NCBI GenBank assembly: GCA_947174155.1
Contig: CAMWHX010000049.1
Location: 1 to 7,099, forward strand
Direction: 5' to 3'
DNA length: 7,099 nucleotides
DNA from: an uncultured Porphyromonadaceae bacterium
GTDB lineage: Bacteria; Bacteroidota; Bacteroidia; Bacteroidales; Muribaculaceae
Shown here: positions 1 through 5,635 of the stretch, piece by piece
How the letters are laid out: each line of letters opens with the position of its first letter
Numbering within the stretch: the stretch's first letter is position 1
Position numbers and translations under genes: made by a program
Notes under the pieces: model-generated
What the model saw: only the letters and a program-made list of their open reading frames with translations
Databases searched by the model: none
Told to the model about the DNA's origin: nothing

Positions 1-63
1 CTTAGACCACACAGTTTATTTCATCAACATGCACCCGATTTACGGTTTGATCCTATTGATCTC

Positions 64-972
64 TTATTTTTCCTTCAGGCGCCGCTCGCAGTATTGAGAG
101 GGTGTCTCACCGGTCACCTTCTTAAAGGTACGTGAAAAATGTTGCGGATATTCAAATCCTAATGAATAGGCGACCTCGGAAGAATTCATGCCTGAGACGA
201 GTCGGTTCTTGGCAAGTTGTATCATATATTGCTTTATGAGTCGGTTCGCAGTTTCTCCGGTAGTCTTCTTAATCACATCACTGAGATAGCTCGGCGACAT
301 ATTCATCTGTTCCGAGCAATATTGCACCGAGGGCACTCCTGTCTGCAGTTGTCTCTCCTGCTCGAAATACTCCTTCAACAGCTTTTCAAACCGGGTCAGT
401 ATATCATTATTGAGAACCGTACGGCTGACAAACTGACGATTATAGAATCTTTGTGCATACCTGAGCAGTAAATTGAGAAATCCCACAATGATACGGTTCT
501 GCATATTGTCAGCCGGAAATTTCAATTCATTCTCTATCTGACGGAAAAGGGTTATCATTATCTCCCGCTCCTCATCCGACATATGGAGGGCTTCATTTAT
601 CCTATAATCGAAAAAGGAGAAATCCTTTATATCCTTTTCAAGACCGGTACCCTGCAATATGTCAGGATGAAACAATAGTGCCCAGCCGGTAAGATTTACC
701 AACTCTCCGTTGTCTTCCATACCTCCAAGTTGTCCGGGAGCCACACAGATCAGTGTGCCGGCGGAATAATCATACTTTCCCGTGCCGTACACCAGGTCGA
801 GATCCTCCTCCTTTCCCTGAAGAAAGAGACCATAGACTCCGTAGTTGTTAAGACTAAGACGCACCGGAGAGATCTTACTGTAATCAATCACACTGATAAG
901 ACTATGCCGGGCCTCATGGCCTACCCAGGAACTATAATCAGACGGTTTTGAGACTTTCAGTATCTTACTCAT
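64..972 (-). CDS. AraC-family transcriptional regulator (HTH_18 at C-terminus)
   Basis: 302-residue cytoplasmic DNA-binding regulator. The C-terminal ~90 residues (about 212-300) form a double helix-turn-helix AraC/XylS domain. The first helix pair lies around SVQYCSEQMNMSPSYLSDVI. The second carries the family signature (SSEVAYSLGFEYPQHFSRTF), followed by KKVTGETPSQYCERR, which is close to the canonical F-K-x-x-G-x-x-P-x-x-[YF]-R ending. The N-terminal ~190 residues look like the cupin-like ligand-sensing half common in Bacteroidales regulators of about 300 residues; no ligand can be inferred. The length is full and the frame intact. The start at 972 is the first ATG, and a possible -7 element lies 28 bases upstream. 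The gene is downstream of, and codirectional with, the secreted-protein gene but separated from it by a terminator, so it is probably a separate unit. Codons are visibly more A/T-rich than in the oxidoreductase operon, which fits a weakly expressed regulator. Targets are unknown; adjacency makes the secreted protein a candidate. Confidence 0.93.
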   Translation of the reverse strand: MSKILKVSKPSDYSSWVGHEARHSLISVIDYSKISPVRLSLNNYGVYGLFLQGKEEDLDLVYGTGKYDYSAGTLICVAPGQLGGMEDNGELVNLTGWALLFHPDILQGTGLEKDIKDFSFFDYRINEALHMSDEEREIMITLFRQIENELKFPADNMQNRIIVGFLNLLLRYAQRFYNRQFVSRTVLNNDILTRFEKLLKEYFEQERQLQTGVPSVQYCSEQMNMSPSYLSDVIKKTTGETANRLIKQYMIQLAKNRLVSGMNSSEVAYSLGFEYPQHFSRTFKKVTGETPSQYCERRLKEK

Positions 973-999
973 GATTTTTCTTCAAAGGGATTTCGTATG

Positions 1000-1007
1000 C
1001 AAAGATA
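1000..1007 (-). promoter_or_regulatory. Possible -7 element for the AraC-type gene
   Basis: On the minus strand this reads TATCTTTG, an exact match to the Bacteroidetes -7 consensus TAnnTTTG. It would put the transcript start about 20 bases before the ATG at 972. No convincing TTTG -33 element is found 19-21 bases upstream (about 1027-1031), so support rests on the -7 box alone. The box overlaps a short inverted repeat, CAAAGA (1000-1005) and TCTTTG (1015-1020), which could be an operator, but a 6-bp repeat is easily due to chance. Confidence 0.35.
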
Positions 1008-1119
1008 TAAAAATTCTTTGGAATTGAGACTCCACCTGACAAGAGAAGATGGCAGAGAGATGATTCCTTTCTTTGATATCGAGTATGCTTTTTAAGACAC
1101 GGAGTCCCCTGTTTCAAAT

Positions 1120-1156
1120 AAAAAAGTCGCCGGAGCCTTAGGCCTCGGCGACTTTT
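1120..1156 (-). terminator. Intrinsic terminator of the secreted-protein gene
   Basis: AAAAGTCGCCG (1122-1132) pairs with CGGCGACTTTT (1146-1156), and an inner GCC/GGC pair (1135-1137 with 1141-1143) closes on a TTA loop. On the minus strand the stem is followed by a run of six T (complement of 1120-1125), 24 bases beyond the stop codon at 1180-1182. The A-tract and T-tract flank both sides, so it could also act on plus-strand transcripts, but no plus-strand gene ends here. Confidence 0.85.
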
Positions 1157-1179
1157 ATATTTGAGTGGTAGGATATCGT

Positions 1180-3216
1180 TTACTTCACGATGACCTTGAC
1201 AGCCTTGGAGCCGGTACGCACGATGTAGAGACCTGCGTCCAGACCGGTGCGGCCGGACTCTGTGCCGTTGATGCGATAGATGCGGGCATCGGCGGGAGCC
1301 TCGATATTGCGGCCGTTTACGCGTACGCTCATCGAGTCGAGGATGGAAGCGACACCAGCGTTATCCTTACCCTCGACCTTGAGATTCTTGATCTCCCAGG
1401 TGCCGGCTACGTTGCCATCACAACGGTAGTTGAAGCCGAACTGGATTTTCTTACCCTCGAATGCGGAGAGGGAAGCAGCGCCGGACTCTACGAATGTCCA
1501 GCTGTCAGCCTCGGGCACGTTGGGGAGCTCGATCTTGACCCATACCTGAGCGTCAGACTCGACATCGCGCACGCCGAAGAAGGTCTGGGTGCCGAAGGTG
1601 CCCTTGAAGAAGTTGGCAGCCTGCGACAGGGATACAGTCACATCGGAATAACCGGTCAGGTCGATGACGGGGGAGATGGCCCATGCGTCTGCCACGTTGG
1701 CTACACTGTTAAGGAAGGAAGTACCCTTCAGACCATACTGATCGCTCCATGCCCAGATATAAGAGAGGTCACCGCTGAGCTCACCTTGCTCGAGAGTGAA
1801 GTCGTCAGCGTTGGATACCAGACCGTTGTAGATAGTCTTAGCTCCGGTCGGAGGAGTGGGGGTAGCGCCGTCAAGCACATACTCGCTTACAGATTTCAGA
1901 CCGTTGGCACCGAAATACTTCTCGCGTGAACCACAGAGAGTGACCTCCTTGCCGAGGTTATCGGGGTTCTCCACCAGGTTGAGGGCGGCGCGCACGGCTC
2001 CGGTGGGGAGCTGAACGGGGATACACTTGGCAACCTCCTTCTCAGTGGCGGAGGCGGCCAGCAGGATGTTGGTCTTCTGCGCGTCGGCAGAGGCAGGACC
2101 GAAGATGGCCTCGTTAAGAGTCATGCCGGGGACATAACCTACTATATAACCCTTTACCCAGGTGTTGGCTACTGCAGCGGAGGGAGTGCCGAGAGCGAGG
2201 AACTGATCTACACTCAGGGGAGCGTCCTTAGTACCGTTGTCACCTACAGGGGGCTGAGGACCGGCGGCAGCGTTGAGCTTAACATTGGTCACACACCAGG
2301 TAGCATAGTTGGCATCCTCAGAAGCAGCGTAGTTGAAGGCTACATAGATCTGACCCTTGTATGCGCTCAGGTCAATATTACCGGAAGAGGCCCAGCTGCT
2401 GTAACCGCTCTCGGGAGCGACAGCCCAGTTGGCATTGAGCTCAGTGCGGGTAGCGGTAGCGGGGTCGTCAGAGGTCAGGACATAAGCCTTGAAGGTCGTG
2501 GTAGTCGAACCGTAACCGTTGACCTGACTGTCGAAAGTAAGAACCTTCTCAGCACACTTCTCAATCTCGATAGCGGGGGAGATGAGCCATGCATCGAAGG
2601 GTGCGGTACCCTTGTAGCCGGTCATGGCGGCATAGGGCTGACCCTGGAAAGCGGTAGCGTAGAAGGTCTTGTCACCGGCCAGAGCTACGTTCTTCCAGTT
2701 GGAGGGGATGGCAGTAAAGGTCTCGTTGAGTGAGGTCACGGGACCGGTCACTACCTGACCGCCGCCGGTGATTGTAGCACCGTCAAAAGCATAGGCTGTG
2801 ATCGACTTCATGCCGTTAGCACCGAAGTACTTCTCGTGAGAGCCGAGCAAAGTGACCTTGCGACCCAGGTTACCTGGATTGTCCACCAGATTGATGGCAT
2901 TGCGCACGTCGCCGGCGGGGAGCTGCACGGGCACGCAGAATTCGATGTCATCCTCGGCAGAGGAGCCGGCGATGATGACGTTGGTCTTCTGGGCGTCGGA
3001 GGGAGCCGGACCAAAGACCGCCTCGCTGAGGCTCATACCGGGGACGAAACCCACGATATAGCCCTCTACATAAGTGTTGGCTACGGCAGCGGCGGGTGTG
3101 CCCTGCTCGATGAGCTCGTCTACAGTCAGCGGCTTCTCCGCCGAACCTGTAGCCTGCGCGGAGGCTGCGAAGGCCACGCTCAGGATGCTCAGAATACTAA
3201 GTAAGAATTTCTTCAT
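1180..3216 (-). CDS. Secreted modular protein: two DUF6359-like plus choice-of-anchor-J-like modules, sorting-type tail
   Basis: 678 residues. Residues 1-20 are a Sec signal peptide (KK, hydrophobic core, AASA then Q, so cleavage is likely after A20); there is no lipobox. The layout is: DUF6359-like domain 29-147; choice-of-anchor-J-like domain about 160-316 (DAWLISPAIEIE, then GNIDLSAYKGQIYVAFNYA, then ATWCVTNVKL); Pro/Gly linker 317-329; second DUF6359-like domain 333-451; linker TPTPPTG; second J-like domain about 459-616 (DAWAISPVIDLTG, then IQFGFNYR, then TWEIKNLKVEG). The last ~50 residues (ARIYRINGTESGR, then GLDAGLYIVRTGSKAVKVIVK split after S) resemble a short type IX secretion (Por) sorting tail. 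It is therefore probably exported across both membranes and displayed or released; the biochemical role is unknown. No catalytic motif is recognised. J-type domains often bind carbohydrate or protein partners, which is inference here. The ATG at 3216 directly begins the signal peptide. The gene is monocistronic with a terminator at 1120-1156. Confidence 0.9.
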   Translation of the reverse strand: MKKFLLSILSILSVAFAASAQATGSAEKPLTVDELIEQGTPAAAVANTYVEGYIVGFVPGMSLSEAVFGPAPSDAQKTNVIIAGSSAEDDIEFCVPVQLPAGDVRNAINLVDNPGNLGRKVTLLGSHEKYFGANGMKSITAYAFDGATITGGGQVVTGPVTSLNETFTAIPSNWKNVALAGDKTFYATAFQGQPYAAMTGYKGTAPFDAWLISPAIEIEKCAEKVLTFDSQVNGYGSTTTTFKAYVLTSDDPATATRTELNANWAVAPESGYSSWASSGNIDLSAYKGQIYVAFNYAASEDANYATWCVTNVKLNAAAGPQPPVGDNGTKDAPLSVDQFLALGTPSAAVANTWVKGYIVGYVPGMTLNEAIFGPASADAQKTNILLAASATEKEVAKCIPVQLPTGAVRAALNLVENPDNLGKEVTLCGSREKYFGANGLKSVSEYVLDGATPTPPTGAKTIYNGLVSNADDFTLEQGELSGDLSYIWAWSDQYGLKGTSFLNSVANVADAWAISPVIDLTGYSDVTVSLSQAANFFKGTFGTQTFFGVRDVESDAQVWVKIELPNVPEADSWTFVESGAASLSAFEGKKIQFGFNYRCDGNVAGTWEIKNLKVEGKDNAGVASILDSMSVRVNGRNIEAPADARIYRINGTESGRTGLDAGLYIVRTGSKAVKVIVK
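1864..2220 (-). repeat. DUF6359-like repeat copy 2 (residues 333-451)
   Basis: Second copy of the module. It keeps the same landmarks and length as copy 1 but has an extra Cys (C428, Leu in copy 1) and many conservative changes (I/L/V, D/E, K/R), showing that the duplication is old and under protein-level constraint. The J-like domains that follow each copy are much more diverged from one another than the DUF6359-like copies are. Confidence 0.9.
2776..3132 (-). repeat. DUF6359-like repeat copy 1 (residues 29-147)
   Basis: First copy of a protein-level repeat in the secreted protein. Aligned by eye without any gap to copy 2 at a constant offset of 304 residues, it is identical at 76 of 119 positions. 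Shared landmarks are VEGYIVG/VKGYIVG, VPGM, FGPA, DAQKTN, PVQLP, NLG, EKYFGANG and DGA. The single Cys (C94) is also conserved in copy 2 (C398). Confidence 0.9.
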
Positions 3217-3290
3217 GATACTTAATAATTATTTGAATATTATGGTTGGTTATTAATATATTATGCGTTATGCAGGTATATCGGAAAGAT

Positions 3291-3322
3291 TTTGCAAATT
3301 TAAGGAAATTTTTGTAAATTTG
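3291..3322 (+). promoter_or_regulatory. Bacteroidetes sigma-ABfr-type promoter for the sirtuin
   Basis: TTTG at 3291-3294 is followed by a 20-base spacer and TAAATTTG at 3315-3322, matching the -33 TTTG and -7 TAnnTTTG consensus with the usual spacing. The expected transcript start (about 3328-3332) gives a leader of roughly 15-20 bases to the ATG at 3347. It therefore excludes the in-frame ATG at 3263, which lies upstream of the promoter. Confidence 0.75.
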
Positions 3323-3323
3323 C
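3294..3323. promoter_or_regulatory. Inverted repeat with divergent -7 elements
   Basis: GCAAATTTA (3294-3302) and TAAATTTGC (3315-3323) are perfect 9-bp inverted repeats separated by 12 bases. The right arm is the sirtuin -7 box. Read on the minus strand, the left arm (3295-3302) is also TAAATTTG, a consensus -7 box facing the secreted-protein gene, which would give it a leader of roughly 70 bases. No clear minus-strand TTTG -33 is seen near 3322-3326. The arrangement could be a divergent promoter, a repressor operator, or both. Confidence 0.5.
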
Positions 3324-3346
3324 CTATCATCAACTCTGTTTTAACT

Positions 3347-4063
3347 ATGAAAGAGGATAAGAAACCGGTTTTGGTCGTCTCGACAGGAGCCGGAATAAGT
3401 GCCGAAAGCGGTATCAAGACCTTCCGCGACGCCGGAGGACTATGGGAAAACTATCCGGTTATGGATGTGGCTTCCGCCGACGGATTCCGCCGCAATCCGG
3501 AGCTGGTCCATGAATTTTACAATGCCCGCCGCCGCCAGCTGATAGAGGCTCAGCCCAACGCCGCCCACCGTGCCCTGGTAGATCTGGAGAAGGATTATGA
3601 CGTGTATGTCATCACCCAGAATGTCGACGACCTGCATGAGAGGGCCGGATCGAGCAATGTACTTCACCTCCATGGAGAGCTCATGAAAATCCGGTCGGTC
3701 AGCGACCCCGACTATGTGGAGAGCCTTGATATTGATCATTTGGAGACCACTCCCGAGACACGCGGCAAGCGAGGTGATCTCATGCGCCCCCATATCGTAT
3801 TCTTCCAGGAGGCGGTGCCCAATATAGAGCCCGCCATCGAGCTGGTGCGCCGTGCCGATATCTTCGCCGTCATCGGCACCTCTCTGGTAGTCTACCCCGC
3901 TGCCGGACTGCTCCACTACGTGCGCCCGGGTGTACCTATATATTATATAGACCCCAATCCGGCACCCGAAGCCCGCGTACCCGGTATCACAATTATTGAC
4001 CAGCCCGCGACCAAAGGACTCGAAACCCTGAGCAGACTACTTCGCGGAGAGGATAAAAATTGA
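3347..4063 (+). CDS. cobB: NAD-dependent protein deacylase, sirtuin (Sir2/CobB class III-like)
   Basis: 238 residues; removes acyl groups from lysine side chains using NAD+, giving nicotinamide and O-acyl-ADP-ribose. Visible motifs are: GAGISAESGI with TFRDAGG (14-30, NAD binding); TQNVDDLHERAG (90-101); catalytic His in HLHGE (H109); GTSL (177-180) and IDPNP (201-205) for the cofactor. Y58 and R61 in FYNARRR match the Tyr-x-x-Arg pair that lets class III sirtuins (CobB, SIRT5) accept acidic acyl groups such as succinyl. The usual four zinc cysteines are absent; there is no Cys in the whole protein, and the common FGE is FQE (153-155). Related Bacteroidales proteins also lack the full zinc set, as far as I recall. 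I chose the start at 3347 over the in-frame ATG at 3263 because the family begins just before the GAGIS strand and a promoter lies between the two. The gene is monocistronic, divergent from the secreted-protein gene. Confidence 0.92.
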   Translation: MKEDKKPVLVVSTGAGISAESGIKTFRDAGGLWENYPVMDVASADGFRRNPELVHEFYNARRRQLIEAQPNAAHRALVDLEKDYDVYVITQNVDDLHERAGSSNVLHLHGELMKIRSVSDPDYVESLDIDHLETTPETRGKRGDLMRPHIVFFQEAVPNIEPAIELVRRADIFAVIGTSLVVYPAAGLLHYVRPGVPIYYIDPNPAPEARVPGITIIDQPATKGLETLSRLLRGEDKN

Positions 4064-4080
4064 CCTCAGAGGGTAGAAAA

Positions 4081-4123
4081 AGGAGAAAATGTGTTGTACA
4101 ACATATTTTCTCCTCCTCATTTT
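4081..4123 (+). terminator. Long palindrome, likely terminator of the sirtuin gene
   Basis: Bases 4081-4114 form a near-perfect palindrome. The arms AGGAGAAAATGTGTTG and CAACATATTTTCTCCT have one G-T wobble pair and a minimal loop at the central GTTGTACAAC. It starts 18 bases after the sirtuin stop. The T-run after it is offset and short (TTTT, 4120-4123), so termination may be incomplete. On the minus strand the stem is followed by TTTT (complement of 4077-4080). It sits directly upstream of the oxidoreductase operon's promoter region and could double as an operator. Confidence 0.6.
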
Positions 4124-4137
4124 AGCGCAATAAAATG

Positions 4138-4145
4138 TAACTTTG
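4138..4145 (+). promoter_or_regulatory. Probable -7 element of the oxidoreductase operon
   Basis: TAACTTTG matches TAnnTTTG exactly, in an A/T-rich stretch (4117-4145) between the palindrome and the G/C-rich leader. It predicts a transcript start near 4151-4155 and a leader of about 80 bases before the ferredoxin ATG. No good TTTG -33 is present at the normal spacing (about 4114-4118), so the promoter may be non-canonical or need an activator. Confidence 0.5.
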
Positions 4146-4161
4146 TGGGAGCAAACGCCGT

Positions 4162-4192
4162 CATCCCCTTCCGAGGGGGTGCGCGACGCCCC
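4162..4192 (+). other. Leader region with two mutually exclusive hairpins
   Basis: CATCCCC (4162-4168) can pair with GGGGGTG (4175-4181), with one T-G wobble, closing on TTCCGA. The same G-run, GGGGTG (4176-4181), can instead pair with CGCCCC (4187-4192), also with one wobble, around a CGCGA loop. The two stems share the G-run and cannot form together. This is the expected shape for a switch or attenuator, but neither stem is followed by a T-run and no known riboswitch is recognised. It may simply be a stabilising leader hairpin. Confidence 0.35.
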
Positions 4193-4233
4193 GACTGACC
4201 GAAAACAACATCATCTAACATACTGAAACTCAT

Positions 4234-4464
4234 ATGGCAAAAGTAAAAGGAGCAATTACCGTCAACGTCGAAAGATGCAAGGGATGCGACCTGTGTGTGG
4301 TTGCCTGTCCGACCGACACTCTGTCGCTGCAGCCCAACGAGGTCAATGACCGTGGTTATCACTACGCCTACATGGCTAATCCCGATAACTGCACGGGATG
4401 CTGCTCATGCGCCTGGGTATGCCCGGACGCCTGCATCGAGGTCTACCGCGTAAAGGTGGACTAA
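4234..4464 (+). CDS. korD: 2-oxoacid:ferredoxin oxidoreductase delta subunit, 2x[4Fe-4S] ferredoxin
   Basis: 76 residues, soluble. Two complete CxxCxxCxxxCP motifs bind two [4Fe-4S] clusters: C15/C18/C21/C25 and C53/C56/C59/C63. They pass electrons from the thiamine-diphosphate site to external ferredoxin. The ~28-residue spacing between motifs is longer than in minimal clostridial ferredoxins and is typical of delta subunits of VOR/KGOR enzymes. Two further cysteines, C57 and C67, are present; their role is unclear. The ATG at 4234 has no Shine-Dalgarno sequence, the norm in this phylum. First gene of the operon, 59 bases before the alpha subunit. The delta-alpha-beta-gamma order matches four-subunit korDABC-type operons. 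The symbol follows that convention; vor naming would be equally defensible. Confidence 0.9.
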   Translation: MAKVKGAITVNVERCKGCDLCVVACPTDTLSLQPNEVNDRGYHYAYMANPDNCTGCCSCAWVCPDACIEVYRVKVD

Positions 4465-4523
4465 ACCCACTTACACACTACACCCAATACTTCTAACCCG
4501 ACAACAAGAACAACACCAAAGAT

Positions 4524-5606
4524 ATGAAAGAAGAGGTAAGACTTATGAAGGGTAACGAGGCCATCGCCCATGCGGCTATCCGCTACGGCTGCGACGGCTA
4601 TTTCGGTTACCCCATCACCCCCCAGTCGGAAGTGCTCGAGACCCTCGAGGAGCTCATGCCCTGGGAGACCACCGGCATGGTAGTTCTCCAGGCAGAGTCT
4701 GAGGTTGCGGCCATCAACATGGTCTACGGCGGTGCCTCAACAGGTAAGGCCGTCATGACTTCGTCGTCGTCGCCGGGCGTCAGCCTCAAGCAGGAGGGTA
4801 TCTCCTACATAGCCGCAGCTTCCCTGCCGGCACTCATCCTCAACGTAATGCGCGGTGGCCCGGGTCTGGGCACCATCCAGCCCTCTCAGGCCGACTACTT
4901 CCAGGCTACAAAGGGTGGCGGTCACGGTGACTATCACCTGATCGTGCTCGCTCCCGCTACAGTCCAGGAGATGGTAGACTTCGTAGGCCTCGGCTTTGAC
5001 CTTGCCTTCAAGTATTGCAACCCCGCCATGATTCTCGCCGACGGTATCGTAGGTCAGATGATGGAGAAGGTAGTGCTCCCCGAGCAGCGTCCCCGCCGCA
5101 CAGACGAGGAGGTGCGCAAGCAGTGCCCCTGGGCCGCCAACGGCCGCAAGGATGGCCGCAAGCGCAACGTCATCACCTCGCTCGAGCTGGAGTCCTCCCG
5201 CATGGAGGTCATCAACCACCAGCTCCAGGAGAAATATCGCGAGATCGAGCGTAACGAGACCCGCTGGGAGGAGATCGACGTCGAAGGCGCCGACTACCTC
5301 ATCGTGGCTTTCGGCTCTATCGCCCGTATATGCACCAAGGCCAAGGAGATGGCAGCCGAGAAGGGTATCAAGGTCGGTATCCTGCGTCCCATCACCCTGT
5401 GGCCCTTCCCCACAGAGGCCATCAACCGCGCTGCCCAGGGCAAGAAGGGTATCCTCTGTGTCGAGCTTAACGCCGGCCAGATGATCGAGGATGTACGCCT
5501 CGCAGTGCATGACAATCTCCCCGTAGAGCACTTCGGACGTCTCGGCGGCATCATCCCCAGCCCCGAGGAGGTCGTTGTGGCCCTCGAAGAGAAACTGGTC
5601 AAATAA
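4524..5606 (+). CDS. vorB: 2-oxoacid:ferredoxin oxidoreductase alpha subunit, VorB/KorA type
   Basis: 360 residues, full length for the VorB (3-methyl-2-oxobutanoate dehydrogenase subunit) family. The N-terminal pyrimidine-binding (PYR) domain spans about 1-190: MKGNEA (8-13), GYPITPQSE (28-36), the QAESE segment (56-60) whose Glu is placed to activate thiamine diphosphate, TSSSSPG (79-85), and RGGPGLGT (110-117). The C-terminal transketolase-C-like domain (about 255-360) includes LIVAFGSIAR and RPITLWPFP (288-296) and probably contacts CoA or the partner subunits. It works only as a complex with the beta subunit encoded next. The start at 4524 agrees with the family's short leader before MKGNEA; the ATG at 4545 is less likely. 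Strong preference for C- and G-ending codons suggests high expression. Substrate is branched-chain 2-oxoacids by family name, but 2-oxoglutarate is a realistic alternative. Confidence 0.92.
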   Translation: MKEEVRLMKGNEAIAHAAIRYGCDGYFGYPITPQSEVLETLEELMPWETTGMVVLQAESEVAAINMVYGGASTGKAVMTSSSSPGVSLKQEGISYIAAASLPALILNVMRGGPGLGTIQPSQADYFQATKGGGHGDYHLIVLAPATVQEMVDFVGLGFDLAFKYCNPAMILADGIVGQMMEKVVLPEQRPRRTDEEVRKQCPWAANGRKDGRKRNVITSLELESSRMEVINHQLQEKYREIERNETRWEEIDVEGADYLIVAFGSIARICTKAKEMAAEKGIKVGILRPITLWPFPTEAINRAAQGKKGILCVELNAGQMIEDVRLAVHDNLPVEHFGRLGGIIPSPEEVVVALEEKLVK

Positions 5607-5635
5607 CTTCCACCTTATCAACTTCCGACATTCAA

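Noticed and set aside
2..97. Plus-strand open stretch at the left edge with a hydrophobic run (YGLILLISYF) ending at a TGA at 95-97
   Set aside because: It would overlap the 3' end of the AraC-type gene by 34 bases, has only ~31 codons visible, and nothing else supports it as a real C-terminus.
1101..1116. Imperfect symmetric stretch around GGAGTCCCCTG
   Set aside because: Mismatches break the stem; not convincing as a structure or operator.
1165..1929. Plus-strand open frame (254 codons) opposite the secreted protein
   Set aside because: It runs through the terminator region and opposite a repeat-domain gene; the translation resembles no family.
1864..3132. Repeat pattern as a possible mobile element or CRISPR-like array
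   Set aside because: The two copies are protein-level domain repeats in one frame, with diverged DNA and no short direct repeats or spacers.
3263..3346. N-terminal 28-residue extension of the sirtuin
   Set aside because: It overlaps the promoter, has no sirtuin similarity, and the family starts at about residue 29 of this frame.
4737..5621. Long minus-strand open frame (294 codons) antisense to the alpha subunit
   Set aside because: It is a mirror of the strong third-position C/G bias of vorB, with low-complexity L/G/D/A-rich translation and no recognisable domain.
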